A stretch of 64,000 nt of DNA from DAISJI01 sp964559835 (GCA_964559835.1 CAZLJE010000009.1:62001-126000); one strand, 5' to 3'. Positions 24,511 to 33,479 are shown, numbered from the stretch's first letter. Numbers and translations are program-made. The notes: generated from the sequence alone by a model not told the origin.

Positions 24511-24816
24511 GCTATGGTCGCGTGAGTTACTAACGTCTACTTTTTCCTGCTGCTCATTCCAACCAACAGTATCTGCCCAAATAACCCGGAGATGTCCACG
24601 GGAGAATTCGCTGCGCAACAAAATCGGCGCCGGATAAGGATTTGCGGAGCGCAACCCGGTTGAGCTTAGCAGGTAATGAACCAGTGCTCATGGGGATTTC
24701 CACATTCAATAACTACTCTGTTAACAGAGTTTTCATCTCGTATTCACGAGCGAGAAATTTATCGTTGTTATGTTCTTTCCCTTGTGCTGCATCTTCTGCA
24801 GCCTGTGGGGGAGTTC
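24511..24816. other. Divergent promoter region of the hydrolase and TonB receptor genes
   Basis: No gene supported; an in-frame ATG at 24676 would extend the receptor, but the better start is 24817. The region is AT-richer than its surroundings and carries a 16-base palindrome and a nearby small stem. It probably holds the promoters of both divergent genes. Confidence 0.5.
24715..24730. promoter_or_regulatory. 16-base perfect palindrome, candidate operator
   Basis: ACTCTGTTAACAGAGT is a perfect inverted repeat about 85 bases upstream of the receptor ATG. A second small stem (CTCGT...ACGAG) follows at about 24737-24750. A dimeric repressor or activator site for the receptor operon is the simplest reading; no regulator gene is adjacent. 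Confidence 0.45.
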
Positions 24817-27800
24817 ATGACAAGTAAAAACTTTTTGTGGTGCATTTGTACCGTTTTCCTGCTGAATATTGCGCTCGTCGCGCAGGTCAATACAGCGAGC
24901 GTCAGTGGATTGGTTTCAGATCCTTCCCACGCCGTCATTCCAGGTGCGGTTGTTACCGCGACAAGCCGTGCGACTGCCGTGGTTCGCACCACGAAAGCCG
25001 ATGCCAATGGCTATTACTCGTTTCCCAGCCTGCCGATCGGCGACTATGAGATGAAGATCGAACAGGCCGGATTCGCGCCGATGACCAAGTCCATCACGGT
25101 CGAATCTGCGCAGAAGAGCCGGCTTGATTTCGAACTGGCTCTCGGCACGATGTCCAATTCGGTGGAGGTATCCGCCGCCACTCAGGAACTTTCTCCCGAC
25201 GACGCTTCGCTCGGTTCCGTGGTAGCGAATACCACGATTGCAGAGACGCCGCTTTATCTTCGTAACTGGGACGACCTGCTTCGGCTCGTCCCCGGTGTCC
25301 AGGCCGGCCGATACACCGACCAGAGCGGTGCGACCAGCGCCGGACGCACCGGCGGATTCAACGTTCACGGCATCCACTCGCTGCAGAATGATTTCATTCT
25401 CGACGGCGTCGACAACAACACCCTCTCGGAGAACGTGCAGGAGTTGTCGACGCAGGCTTCGCGTCCGTCCGTGGATGCGATCCAGGAATTCAAGGTCATC
25501 ACGAACCCTTACTCATCCGAGTACGGTCGTTCACCCGGCGCGGCAGTCTCGGTCAATACCAAGAGCGGCAGTAATGCCTTCCATGGTCTGGCGTATGAAT
25601 ATCTTCGCAATCGCGTATTTGACGCTAACGACTGGTTCTCGAACCATAACGGCCTGAAGAAGCCGCAGAACATACAGAATCAGTTCGGTGGGGACTTCGG
25701 CGGACCGGTCCTCAAAGACAAGCTTTTCGGATACTTCAACTATGAAGGCACGCGCATCCGCCGGGGCGTTTCCCGACTGACGACCGTCCCGCTTCCCAAC
25801 GAGCGCATCGGAGACTTCAGCGCAGCCGCCGCGGCTGCCGCCGGGACGACCTATCCGACCATCTACGATCCGCTCACCGGACAACCGTTCGCGAACAACA
25901 TCATTCCGCAGAACCGAATCGATCCTTCGATGGCAAAGATCATGGCGCTGTTCCCGCAGCCGAATCTTCCTGGCGCGGTGAACAATTACACGCGCAACGC
26001 CGGACTGTTGGACGACAATAACAACTACACCGGGCGCGTTGACTGGTCGCCCACAGGGCGCGACACGGTCTTTGCCCGCTACACGTATTCGAGCCGTGCG
26101 CGACAGATCCCCGGCAACTTCGGCGGCATCGCGGACGGAACCACGACCTCGGCCTGGGGCAACCAGACGATGGTCGCGCACCACGCCGCCCTCGGATGGA
26201 CGCATACCTTCTCTTCCAACCTGACCAATGATTTCCGTGTCGGTTTCAGCCGCAACGTTTCGATCGCGGTGCAGCAGGCGTTCGGACTCAATCATGTCGC
26301 CGACTACGTGCCCGGCGTTCCGATCAACCCGGCAGTGGATGGTGGCGTACCGAACACTTCATTTGCCGGCTTCAACACGCAGATCGGTTCGCCGGACTTC
26401 CTGCCGAAGAGCCAGATTCCAACCCAGTACGAATGGATCGACAGCGTTTCCTACCTGCGCGGTAGGCACAACTTTAAGTTCGGCGCAGACATTCACTGGC
26501 CTCTGCGCAACATCTTCCAGGATGAGCCCGGTGCGCGCGGAAGCCTCGGGTTCGACAAGATCTTTACCTGTCTTCGCTCCGGCAACGGCGCGTGCACCGC
26601 AAACACGGGCCTGTCCTACGCGGATGCACTGCTCGGCTACGTCAAGAGTTCGCAGCTGAGCAATGTGTTCTTCGTGGACCAGCGCCTGTATATGCTCTCC
26701 GGCTACGTGCAGGACGACTACAAGGTACGGCGTAACCTGACGCTCAACCTTGGCCTCCGCTACGACTTTGCGTCGCCTGCGACCGAAGGCAGGAACCAGA
26801 TGGCGAATTTTAATCCCGCCGGAAACGGTTCCCTCGTCTTTGCCGCCGATGGTTCGCTTTCGCAGCGTTCGCTGGTGAACCCGCGGCACAACAATTTCGC
26901 CCCGCGTCTTGGGTTTGCGTACTCAGTGGGCAGCAAGACGGTCATCCGCGGCGGTTACGGTATCTATTACTCGCTCTTCGAGCGTATCGGCAGCGAAGAC
27001 CAGCTTGCGCTGAATCCGCCGGGACTGGTGAACAATGTCGCCTCAGTCTCGTCCACTTCCACCGTTCCCGTATTCTTCCTGAAGAACGGTTTTCCGGCGA
27101 ACTCGCTGGACCCGAACTCGCTCTTCAAGAACGGGACCGACTACACAAAAGTAAGAATTCGCGCCGTCGATCCGAACGTGAAGGCTCCGACGGTTCAGCA
27201 GTGGAGCATCGGCTTGCAACGCGAGCTGCCGGGCGGTTTCGTCAGCGAACTGGATTACGTTGGAACGCACTCCACGCATCTCGACGTCCTTACCGACTTT
27301 AACCAGCCGATTCCCACCTTCGGCAGCGCGCCGGGCGTGGTGACGGCCTTCACCGTTCCTTACACGAAATTCGGCTACATCGAGTACATGTCGGGCATCG
27401 GTCACGGCAGCTACAACGGGCTGGAAGCCTCGCTGTTGAGGCGTTTCAAAAACGGGTTCAACTTCCGCGCCGTTTATACGTATTCGCGCGCCTACGACAA
27501 TGCGCCCGAAGAACTCAGCGCGAGCTCGGGCGCTGCGCCCGACGGCCGCAATTATGCCGCTTGGTGGGGACGGACCGATTTCGATACTCCGCACCGCCTG
27601 AACATCAGCTATCTCTACGAGCTGCCGTTCGGTAAGGGGAAACCGTTCGCGCGTTCGGGAGTCGCCGCGGCGATCTTCGGCGGATTCCGCACCTCGGGCG
27701 TGTATACATTCGCCAGCGGGCGCCCGTTCACCGTGAACTCCGGCAGCAGCCGCAAGAACGCAGTCGATCCCTATGGAGCGACCACAGCCGTGCCCTACGT

Positions 27801-28176
27801 GATCGGACCGGTCACCTACGTGGGAGACACGAACTGCTGGTACTACGCTTCGCAGAACAAATTCTGCAAGGCGCTTCTGCCGAGCGGCACCGATGCCTTC
27901 CGGCTTCAGAACAACGCGGCCGGCGAATTCTTTGGCAATGAGGTACGCAATAGCCTGCGCGGCCCTCACACCAACGTTTTCGACTTCGCACTACTGCGCG
28001 AAGTCCGGTTCACGGAGCGTGCGAACCTGGAGTTCCGTTGGGAGGTGTTCAACCTCCTCAACACTCCCCAGTTCGGCCAGCCCAACACCGACTTCAGCAG
28101 CTCGTCCGCTGGACAAATCACGTCACTCGCAGGCGACCCGCGCGTAATGCAATTCGCGCTGCGTTTCTCCTTCTAA
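24817..28176 (+). CDS. TonB-dependent Oar-like outer-membrane receptor
   Basis: Acidobacterial Oar-like receptors import substrates across the outer membrane using TonB energy. The ATG at 24817 follows GTGGGGGAG and gives 1119 residues. A signal peptide (cleavage near LVAQ) is followed by a carboxypeptidase-regulatory-like beta domain (VSGLVSDPSHAVIPGAVV...DANGYYSFPSLPIGDYEM). A plug domain (GFNVHGIHSLQNDFILDGVD) and a long beta-barrel end in Phe (RFSF). Two genes for phosphoester hydrolysis follow with 2- and 3-base gaps, so the ligand may contain phosphate esters or inositol-type groups. The TonB-C protein at 13.7 kb is a possible energiser. Confidence 0.92.
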   Translation: MTSKNFLWCICTVFLLNIALVAQVNTASVSGLVSDPSHAVIPGAVVTATSRATAVVRTTKADANGYYSFPSLPIGDYEMKIEQAGFAPMTKSITVESAQKSRLDFELALGTMSNSVEVSAATQELSPDDASLGSVVANTTIAETPLYLRNWDDLLRLVPGVQAGRYTDQSGATSAGRTGGFNVHGIHSLQNDFILDGVDNNTLSENVQELSTQASRPSVDAIQEFKVITNPYSSEYGRSPGAAVSVNTKSGSNAFHGLAYEYLRNRVFDANDWFSNHNGLKKPQNIQNQFGGDFGGPVLKDKLFGYFNYEGTRIRRGVSRLTTVPLPNERIGDFSAAAAAAAGTTYPTIYDPLTGQPFANNIIPQNRIDPSMAKIMALFPQPNLPGAVNNYTRNAGLLDDNNNYTGRVDWSPTGRDTVFARYTYSSRARQIPGNFGGIADGTTTSAWGNQTMVAHHAALGWTHTFSSNLTNDFRVGFSRNVSIAVQQAFGLNHVADYVPGVPINPAVDGGVPNTSFAGFNTQIGSPDFLPKSQIPTQYEWIDSVSYLRGRHNFKFGADIHWPLRNIFQDEPGARGSLGFDKIFTCLRSGNGACTANTGLSYADALLGYVKSSQLSNVFFVDQRLYMLSGYVQDDYKVRRNLTLNLGLRYDFASPATEGRNQMANFNPAGNGSLVFAADGSLSQRSLVNPRHNNFAPRLGFAYSVGSKTVIRGGYGIYYSLFERIGSEDQLALNPPGLVNNVASVSSTSTVPVFFLKNGFPANSLDPNSLFKNGTDYTKVRIRAVDPNVKAPTVQQWSIGLQRELPGGFVSELDYVGTHSTHLDVLTDFNQPIPTFGSAPGVVTAFTVPYTKFGYIEYMSGIGHGSYNGLEASLLRRFKNGFNFRAVYTYSRAYDNAPEELSASSGAAPDGRNYAAWWGRTDFDTPHRLNISYLYELPFGKGKPFARSGVAAAIFGGFRTSGVYTFASGRPFTVNSGSSRKNAVDPYGATTAVPYVIGPVTYVGDTNCWYYASQNKFCKALLPSGTDAFRLQNNAAGEFFGNEVRNSLRGPHTNVFDFALLREVRFTERANLEFRWEVFNLLNTPQFGQPNTDFSSSSAGQITSLAGDPRVMQFALRFSF

Positions 28177-28178
28177 CT

Positions 28179-29666
28179 ATGACGACCTACTCGAAGGCGC
28201 TGTGTGCTCGCACACAGCGCCGGTTGTTTCTTCTTATGTTCCTGCTCGCAACGTGCGGGTTGCGCGCGAGCGCGCAGGAAACTCAGCTTCACGGCACCCT
28301 CACGCACGCGGATTTCCAGCACTATCGTGAGGTGCCATTCACCGTCCCCGCTGGGACGCGGCGGATCACCGTCCAATTTTCCTACACGGGACGCGAGCAG
28401 GGCGCCATCGTCGACATCGGGCTTTGGGATCCCCAGGGTTTTCGCGGCTGGAGCGGCGGCAATAAGAGTTCTTTCACCGTCTCTGCGACAGACGCCACGC
28501 CGTCCTATCTGACGGGGCAGATCATTCCTGGGACCTGGCGGCTGATGCTTGGCGTTCCGAACATGCCCGAGGGCGCTTCCGCCGAATTCACCGCGACGGT
28601 GAGCTTCAACGATGCGGGTGCGGCGTTCTCTGCGGTGAAACGGGGAGCACGCTGGTATCGCGGCGATCTGCACATGCACAACGCGCATAGCGACGGCTCA
28701 TGCAAGAGTGTCTCGGGCGAGAAAGTCCCGTGCCCGCTTTTTAAGACGCTCGAAATGGCCGAGGTGCGCGGGTTGGACTTCGTGGCCGTCAGCGACCACA
28801 ACACAATTTCGCAGTTTGAAGCCGAGCGCGAACTCGCTCCTTACTTCGACAATCTTCTCCTGTTGCACGGTATCGAGATCACGACGTTTCAGGGGCATGC
28901 AAATGTCTTTGGAACAGATCGCTTCATCGACTTCCGCGTGGGCTCGACAGACGTTCCGGACATGAATGCCGTCCTGCGCCAGGTGCGCGCCGCAAACGCC
29001 ATGATCTCGATCAATCATCCAGCGCGCGACTCAGGCGCGAAATGTACCGGCTGCGGCTGGACTCCGCATCCCGATTCCGACTACGGCATGGTGAGCTGCG
29101 TCGAAGCAGTCAACAGCATCGACGCGAATGCTGCGGACTCGGGCATCGCATTTTGGGAGCGGCTGCTCAACCGCGGCTTCCACTTGACCGGCATTGGCGG
29201 CAGCGACACGCACGACCCGACCGCGTATCCGATGCCGGGACCGGGAACGATCGGTTATCCGACGACCGTAGTCTTCGCGAATGAACTCTCCGAAGGCGCG
29301 ATCCTCGCGGCCATTCGCGCCGGTCACGTATTCATCGACGTGGAAGGTACACGGGACCGTTCGCTCGAGATGACGGCCACAACCGCATCGGCAAAGGCGA
29401 TGATGGGCGACGCCATCCCGGCGAGAAAGGGCGACCGGATCGCGATCTCGGTTCGCGTTGCACACGTATCCGGCGGAGTGCTGGAGATCATAGAGGACGG
29501 CTCCCCACTGCCCGACGCCCGGACGGCGATCGCATCCGATAGCGAATCGAAGCAAATCACGTTGGCGGCGGATGGCAACGGTCATTGGGTCCGCGCCAAC
29601 GTGAGGTCCGTCGACGGCAAGCTGCTGCTCGTGGGCAATCCAATCTATCTTTCTGGCCAGGAGTAA
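28179..29666 (+). CDS. Exported PHP-domain metal-dependent phosphoesterase
   Basis: PHP enzymes hydrolyse phosphate esters at a trinuclear metal site. The ATG at 28179 lies two bases after the receptor stop. The 495-residue product has a signal peptide (to about ASAQ) and an N-terminal beta-sandwich with carbohydrate-binding-like character. The PHP core shows GDLHMHNAHSDGS, VAVSDHNT, LHGIEITT, SINHP and GIGGSDTHD, so the metal ligands look intact. A C-terminal beta domain follows. An 11-base stem at 28196-28221 lies in codons 6-15. Function with the receptor and the PLC-like protein is probable. Confidence 0.85.
   Translation: MTTYSKALCARTQRRLFLLMFLLATCGLRASAQETQLHGTLTHADFQHYREVPFTVPAGTRRITVQFSYTGREQGAIVDIGLWDPQGFRGWSGGNKSSFTVSATDATPSYLTGQIIPGTWRLMLGVPNMPEGASAEFTATVSFNDAGAAFSAVKRGARWYRGDLHMHNAHSDGSCKSVSGEKVPCPLFKTLEMAEVRGLDFVAVSDHNTISQFEAERELAPYFDNLLLLHGIEITTFQGHANVFGTDRFIDFRVGSTDVPDMNAVLRQVRAANAMISINHPARDSGAKCTGCGWTPHPDSDYGMVSCVEAVNSIDANAADSGIAFWERLLNRGFHLTGIGGSDTHDPTAYPMPGPGTIGYPTTVVFANELSEGAILAAIRAGHVFIDVEGTRDRSLEMTATTASAKAMMGDAIPARKGDRIAISVRVAHVSGGVLEIIEDGSPLPDARTAIASDSESKQITLAADGNGHWVRANVRSVDGKLLLVGNPIYLSGQE
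28196..28221 (+). promoter_or_regulatory. Strong hairpin in the first codons of the PHP gene
   Basis: GGCGCTGTGTG (28196-28206), a CTCG loop and CACACAGCGCC (28211-28221) form a perfect 11-base stem starting 17 bases after the ATG. It would sit at the receptor/PHP junction of the operon mRNA and could reduce PHP translation or stabilise the receptor message 3' end. Confidence 0.5.
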
Positions 29667-29669
29667 TGC

Positions 29670-30644
29670 TTGCGAACGGCTCGTCATTTCTTGTGGTGTT
29701 GTCTCCTTTTCATTACGGCGATGTCGTCCGCGCAGTCGAACTTTGCGCCCGGCGCGCGAGTGTTGATGGACGCGCACAACTGCTACCCGTATTCCGGACA
29801 GTGGAGTGACCGGATCAGCCGTGCGCTTTCCTCTGGCGTCCCACTCGCCATCGAGCAGGATGTTGCCCTGTACGACGACCCGGTTACGGGCAAGTCTCGC
29901 GTGGTCGTTACCCATGACCCGAAGACGCTGAACGGACAGGAGCCGACGCTGCGGGAGTATTTCTTTGAGCGAATTCGCCCCATGGTGGAACGCGCATTGA
30001 AGGATACCGACCGCTCGAAGTGGCCGCTCATTACGTTGAATCTCGACTTCAAGTCGGATTCGCCGGAGCTCATCACCGCGGTGCGCAGCATCCTGAACGA
30101 CTACAGCTCATGGCTCACAACCACCACACGCGGTGCCGAAATCACGCAACGAAATCCGTTGCGCGTCGGCCCGGTGCTGGCGCTTACGGGAGATTCCGAT
30201 ACGCAGCAAAGGATCTTCTACGACGAGCTGCCGGTTGGGGCGGAAGTGCTCGTCTTCGGTGCCGTGCATGTGTACGGCAAGGACCGAATGGCGCCGCCCG
30301 AAGTGCTGGTCCCGGAGGCTGCGAATAACTATCGCCGGTGGTGGAACAACCCCTGGGCCGTGGTGGAAGACGGCGGACAGAGTAAGGCCGGAGAGTGGAC
30401 GCATCGGGACCGCGACCGCCTGAAGACACTCGTGGAATATGCGCACCGTCGTGATTACTGGATACGCTTCTACACGCTCGACGGCGGCCCTACCGCGGAG
30501 TTCCGGCAAAACGGTTGGTTCGACGGGTACAACTTCGGGTCGCTCGAAGCCGCGGCGAAACGCTGGAAAGCTGCAAAAAAAGCGGGCGCAGACTTCATCG
30601 CGTCGGATCACTACGAAGCGCTGGCGGAAACGCTCGGGAGATGA
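29670..30644 (+). CDS. Exported PLC/GDPD-like TIM-barrel phosphodiesterase
   Basis: The TTG start follows CAGGAG by 6 bases and lies 3 bases after the PHP stop. The 324-residue product has a signal peptide ending near SSAQ. The PI-PLC/glycerophosphodiesterase-type core begins with a catalytic-His region (MDAHNCYPYSGQWSDR), an acidic strand (IEQDVALYDD) and VVVTHDPKTLNG. Later segments are GYNFGSLEAA and DFIASDHYE. It fits hydrolysis of a phosphodiester head group outside the cytoplasm, giving substrate for the PHP phosphatase. The exact ester is not known. Confidence 0.8.
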   Translation: MRTARHFLWCCLLFITAMSSAQSNFAPGARVLMDAHNCYPYSGQWSDRISRALSSGVPLAIEQDVALYDDPVTGKSRVVVTHDPKTLNGQEPTLREYFFERIRPMVERALKDTDRSKWPLITLNLDFKSDSPELITAVRSILNDYSSWLTTTTRGAEITQRNPLRVGPVLALTGDSDTQQRIFYDELPVGAEVLVFGAVHVYGKDRMAPPEVLVPEAANNYRRWWNNPWAVVEDGGQSKAGEWTHRDRDRLKTLVEYAHRRDYWIRFYTLDGGPTAEFRQNGWFDGYNFGSLEAAAKRWKAAKKAGADFIASDHYEALAETLGR

Positions 30645-30648
30645 CGTT

Positions 30649-30706
30649 CGACCAGCAACACTGACGCCGACCCACCCTTTCCAAAACCGGAAGAACGTGG
30701 GAGCCC
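30649..30706. repeat. 17-base repeat plus imperfect CCCAC/GTGGG hairpin after the PLC gene
   Basis: CGACCAGCAACACTGAC at 30649-30665 is repeated exactly at 32097-32113. It is followed at 30671 by an imperfect stem starting CCCACCC and ending GTGGGAGCCCC. The same order (17-mer, short gap, CCCAC hairpin) occurs at the second site. Confidence 0.65.
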
Positions 30707-30822
30707 CAACTTCTTGCGTTCGAAGACATGCTGCCAGAGATCCGGCAGCGCGCATAGCCGAACCGCTCCCTCTGGTGTAAATTGTCGCGCAGCACTCAGC
30801 CTCATCTTCCAGGAGCATGGTC

Positions 30823-32112
30823 ATGAAGCGCTCCGTATTCTTCGTACTTCTGCTCAGTTGCGTTGCATTCGCGCAAACGACCTCGCAACTGCGCGTCAAT
30901 GCCGCTCGGCTCAACGATCACCTTGCCACGCTGTCGCAATACGGAAGCAATCCGCAAGGCGGCGTGAGTCGCGTCGCCTACACACCGGCCGACGTGCAAG
31001 GCCGCGAGTACGCCATGAAGTTGATGAAAGACGCGGGGCTCGAGGACGTTCACATCGACGCTGCGGGAAATATCGTGGGCTCGCGAGCGGGCAGCTATCC
31101 GACACTGAAGCCGCTGCTCATCGGCTCGCACATCGATTCTGTCCCCGAGGGCGGCAACTACGACGGCGCTCTCGGCTCGCTGTCGGCGATCGAAGTCGCT
31201 CAAACACTGAAAGAGCACAATGTCGCGCTGCGGCATCCGCTCAGGGTCTGCATCTGGCAGAACGAGGAAGGCGATACGATCGGCAGCCACGCCGTGGGTA
31301 CCGGCCTCGACGAGAAGCTCCTGAACAAGGTTTCGCAATCCGGCAAGACCATCCGCGAAGGCATACGTTTCATTGGCGGCAACCCGGACCAGGTAGCATC
31401 GGCGCACCAGCAACCGGGCAGCATCGCCGGGTATTTCGAGTTGCACATTGAGCAGGGCGGCACCCTGGAGCGCGAAAAGATCGACATCGGCGTTGTGGAA
31501 GGGATCGTCGGCATCCTGCACTCTGAGGTCACCGTCGAGGGCTTTGCCAACCACGCCGGCACCACGCCCATGGATCAGCGTCATGATGCGCTGCTCTCGG
31601 CGTCACGTTTTATCGAGAAAGTGAACCAGATCGTGACGAGCATTCCCGGCCGCCAGGTCGGCACGGTCGGATGGATCAGGGTCCAGCCCGGCGCATATAA
31701 CGTCATCCCCGGGAAAGTGACGCTCGGGCTCGAGTTGCGCGACCTCGACCAGAAGAAATTCTTCGCGATGTTCGACCAGGTCCGTACCGCGGCCGGCGCG
31801 ATCGGGGAAATGAATCAGACAAGGTTCAGCTTCACGGAGCCGGTCGCCAGCGTCCCGGCGCTGACTGACAAAGGATTTCAGAAGTTAATCGACGACACCG
31901 CGAAATCGCTCGGGTTGACGACCAGGCTCATGCCCAGCGGCGCCGGCCATGACGGACAGGAACTCGCACCACTTGGCCCGATCGCCATGATCTTCATCCC
32001 CAGCATCGGCGGCATCAGCCACTCGCCCAAAGAATTTTCGCGCCCGCAGGACATCGAGAACGGCGCGAACGTCCTGCTGCAGACGGTCCTCCGTTGCGAC
32101 CAGCAACACTGA
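30823..32112 (+). CDS. Exported M20-family amidohydrolase (hydantoinase/carbamoylase type)
   Basis: This subfamily removes carbamoyl or similar groups (allantoate, N-carbamoyl amino acids, beta-ureidopropionate). The ATG at 30823 has GGAG 8 bases upstream. The product has 429 residues with a signal peptide (about 1-18), unusual because most members are cytosolic. Metal ligands are visible: His103 (GSHIDSVPEGG), Asp114 (NYDGALG) and Glu148-Glu149 (WQNEEGD). A lid domain with ANHAGTTPMDQR and SGAGHDGQELA and a C-terminal HS motif follow. The last four codons and TGA lie in a 17-base repeat shared with 30649, so the C-terminal end is element-derived. Confidence 0.85.
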   Translation: MKRSVFFVLLLSCVAFAQTTSQLRVNAARLNDHLATLSQYGSNPQGGVSRVAYTPADVQGREYAMKLMKDAGLEDVHIDAAGNIVGSRAGSYPTLKPLLIGSHIDSVPEGGNYDGALGSLSAIEVAQTLKEHNVALRHPLRVCIWQNEEGDTIGSHAVGTGLDEKLLNKVSQSGKTIREGIRFIGGNPDQVASAHQQPGSIAGYFELHIEQGGTLEREKIDIGVVEGIVGILHSEVTVEGFANHAGTTPMDQRHDALLSASRFIEKVNQIVTSIPGRQVGTVGWIRVQPGAYNVIPGKVTLGLELRDLDQKKFFAMFDQVRTAAGAIGEMNQTRFSFTEPVASVPALTDKGFQKLIDDTAKSLGLTTRLMPSGAGHDGQELAPLGPIAMIFIPSIGGISHSPKEFSRPQDIENGANVLLQTVLRCDQQH

Positions 32113-32160
32113 CATCCGAGCACACCCACATCTGCCAAAATCGGGCAGATGTGGGGCACC
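32097..32160. repeat. 17-base repeat plus perfect CCCAC/GTGGGGCACC hairpin
   Basis: The 17-mer at 32097-32113 supplies the last codons and stop of the M20 gene. CCCACATCTGCC (32125-32136) pairs perfectly over 12 bases with 32144-32155 across a 7-base loop and is followed by GCACC, as in murE. It may also end transcription. Confidence 0.75.
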
Positions 32161-32250
32161 AAGAACACAAATTTGGCGCACAACACGCTCGTTCCTGACG
32201 CCATCCATGTACGTGCGCACTAGCACGTCCGGCGCGAATGGGAACGAAGC

Positions 32251-33369
32251 ATGTCTCCTCTGAGCCGTCGTCATCTGCTGAAGTCCGCAGGTGCGGTGTT
32301 CTGCGCCTCTGCATTCAATCTTTCCTTCCTTGAGGAAAAACCGATGCAAGCTACGTCCGACCACTCCAGCAAGTTTTACGAAAAGGGCCTCGTCGGCATT
32401 CAACTGGGACACGAGCAATTCACGGTGCCCGAATTGATCGACCAGGGGATCGCGGCCGAGCAAGCGGGCTTCGACTTGATCACGATGAGCGACCATCTGC
32501 AGCCGTGGCAGCCGAACGAAGGTCACTCCGGACAGGCGTGGGTCGCGATGGCCGCGCTCGGACAACGCACGAAGCGCCTCCTGATGGGCACCACGGTAAC
32601 CTGCCCGACGTTCCGCTATACGCCGCCGGTCGTGGCCGAGGGCTTCGCGTCGTTGAGCCTGCTGACGCCGGGGCGGATTTTTCTGGGCGTCGGATCGGGC
32701 GAAGCGCTCAACGAAGAAGCCGCAACCGGACAGTGGCCGAAGTGGCCGGAGCGGTCCGAGCGTCTGGTCGAGGCGACGGAGGTCATCCGCAAGCTTTGGG
32801 CCGGCGGCCAAATCAACCATGAAGGCAAGTACTACAAGGTGCAGGCGCGGCTGTACGACACGCCCGCCAAACCGATCCCACTCTTGATGGCAGGGAACGG
32901 ACCGAAGGCGATGCGCCGGTGCGGCCAATACGCCGACGGCCTTGTCACCGACCCCAACACCTGGAAACAGCATAAATCGCTGTTCGAGGAGGGCGCGCGC
33001 GCCGGCGGCAAGGACCCGTCCAAAATGCCTGTGTACATCGAGTCATTCGTCGTCGTGGGCGGCAAGGAGGAGGCCGAATACGCGGCGAAGATGTGGCGGT
33101 TCATTCCCAAGGCGTGGAACCCGTATTACAACATCCGCGACCCGCGCGAGATCGAGCGGCGAGCGAACGCCGAGGTTCCGCTGGAACAGGTGATGAAGGA
33201 CATGGCGATCGGCACCGATCCGGCAGTACACATCAAAAAGCTCAACGAGTTGTTCGAGAGCGGAGCGACTGAGGTTCACATCCACTCCGGGCAGCAGGAC
33301 CAGAAGCGCGTCATCGACTTCTACGGCAAGGAAGTTCTGCCGAAAGTGCGGCACGCGAAAGCCGCGTAG
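32251..33369 (+). CDS. Tat-exported LLM-class (F420-type) oxidoreductase
   Basis: The 372-residue product starts with a twin-arginine signal (SRRHLLKS at about 5-12). The TIM-barrel luciferase-like core follows (GIQLGHEQFTVPELIDQGIAAEQAGFDLI, SDHLQPW, LLTPGRIFLGVGSGEALNE, LLMAGNGPKAMRRCGQYADG). These segments match the F420-dependent glucose-6-phosphate-dehydrogenase-like group with Tat-exported members. F420 use is inferred from that resemblance, not from a bound cofactor. The gene is between the M20 and GNAT genes with no operon partner. It ends 8 bases before a 33-kb inverted array. Confidence 0.85.
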   Translation: MSPLSRRHLLKSAGAVFCASAFNLSFLEEKPMQATSDHSSKFYEKGLVGIQLGHEQFTVPELIDQGIAAEQAGFDLITMSDHLQPWQPNEGHSGQAWVAMAALGQRTKRLLMGTTVTCPTFRYTPPVVAEGFASLSLLTPGRIFLGVGSGEALNEEAATGQWPKWPERSERLVEATEVIRKLWAGGQINHEGKYYKVQARLYDTPAKPIPLLMAGNGPKAMRRCGQYADGLVTDPNTWKQHKSLFEEGARAGGKDPSKMPVYIESFVVVGGKEEAEYAAKMWRFIPKAWNPYYNIRDPREIERRANAEVPLEQVMKDMAIGTDPAVHIKKLNELFESGATEVHIHSGQQDQKRVIDFYGKEVLPKVRHAKAA

Positions 33370-33376
33370 GACACTC

Positions 33377-33451
33377 GCCACGGATTTACACGGATCGAAC
33401 GGATACGAATATTCGATTATTTATCCGTCAACATCCGTGCAAATCCGTGGC
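33377..33451. repeat. Inverted array of CACGGAT words
   Basis: The arms GCCACGGATTTACACGGATC (from 33377) and the complementary ATCCGTGGC-type tract (33422-33451) have 9-10-base internal periodicity. It lies between the F420-type enzyme and GNAT genes. The word matches the inner pair at 13594-13667. Confidence 0.8.
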
Positions 33452-33479
33452 TGGCTTTTCTGTGGATAATAGGGGGTTC

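Noticed and set aside
31885..32973. Minus-strand frame of 362 residues across the M20 and F420-type genes
   Set aside because: Spans two real plus-strand genes and the hairpin between them; composition typical of an antisense shadow.
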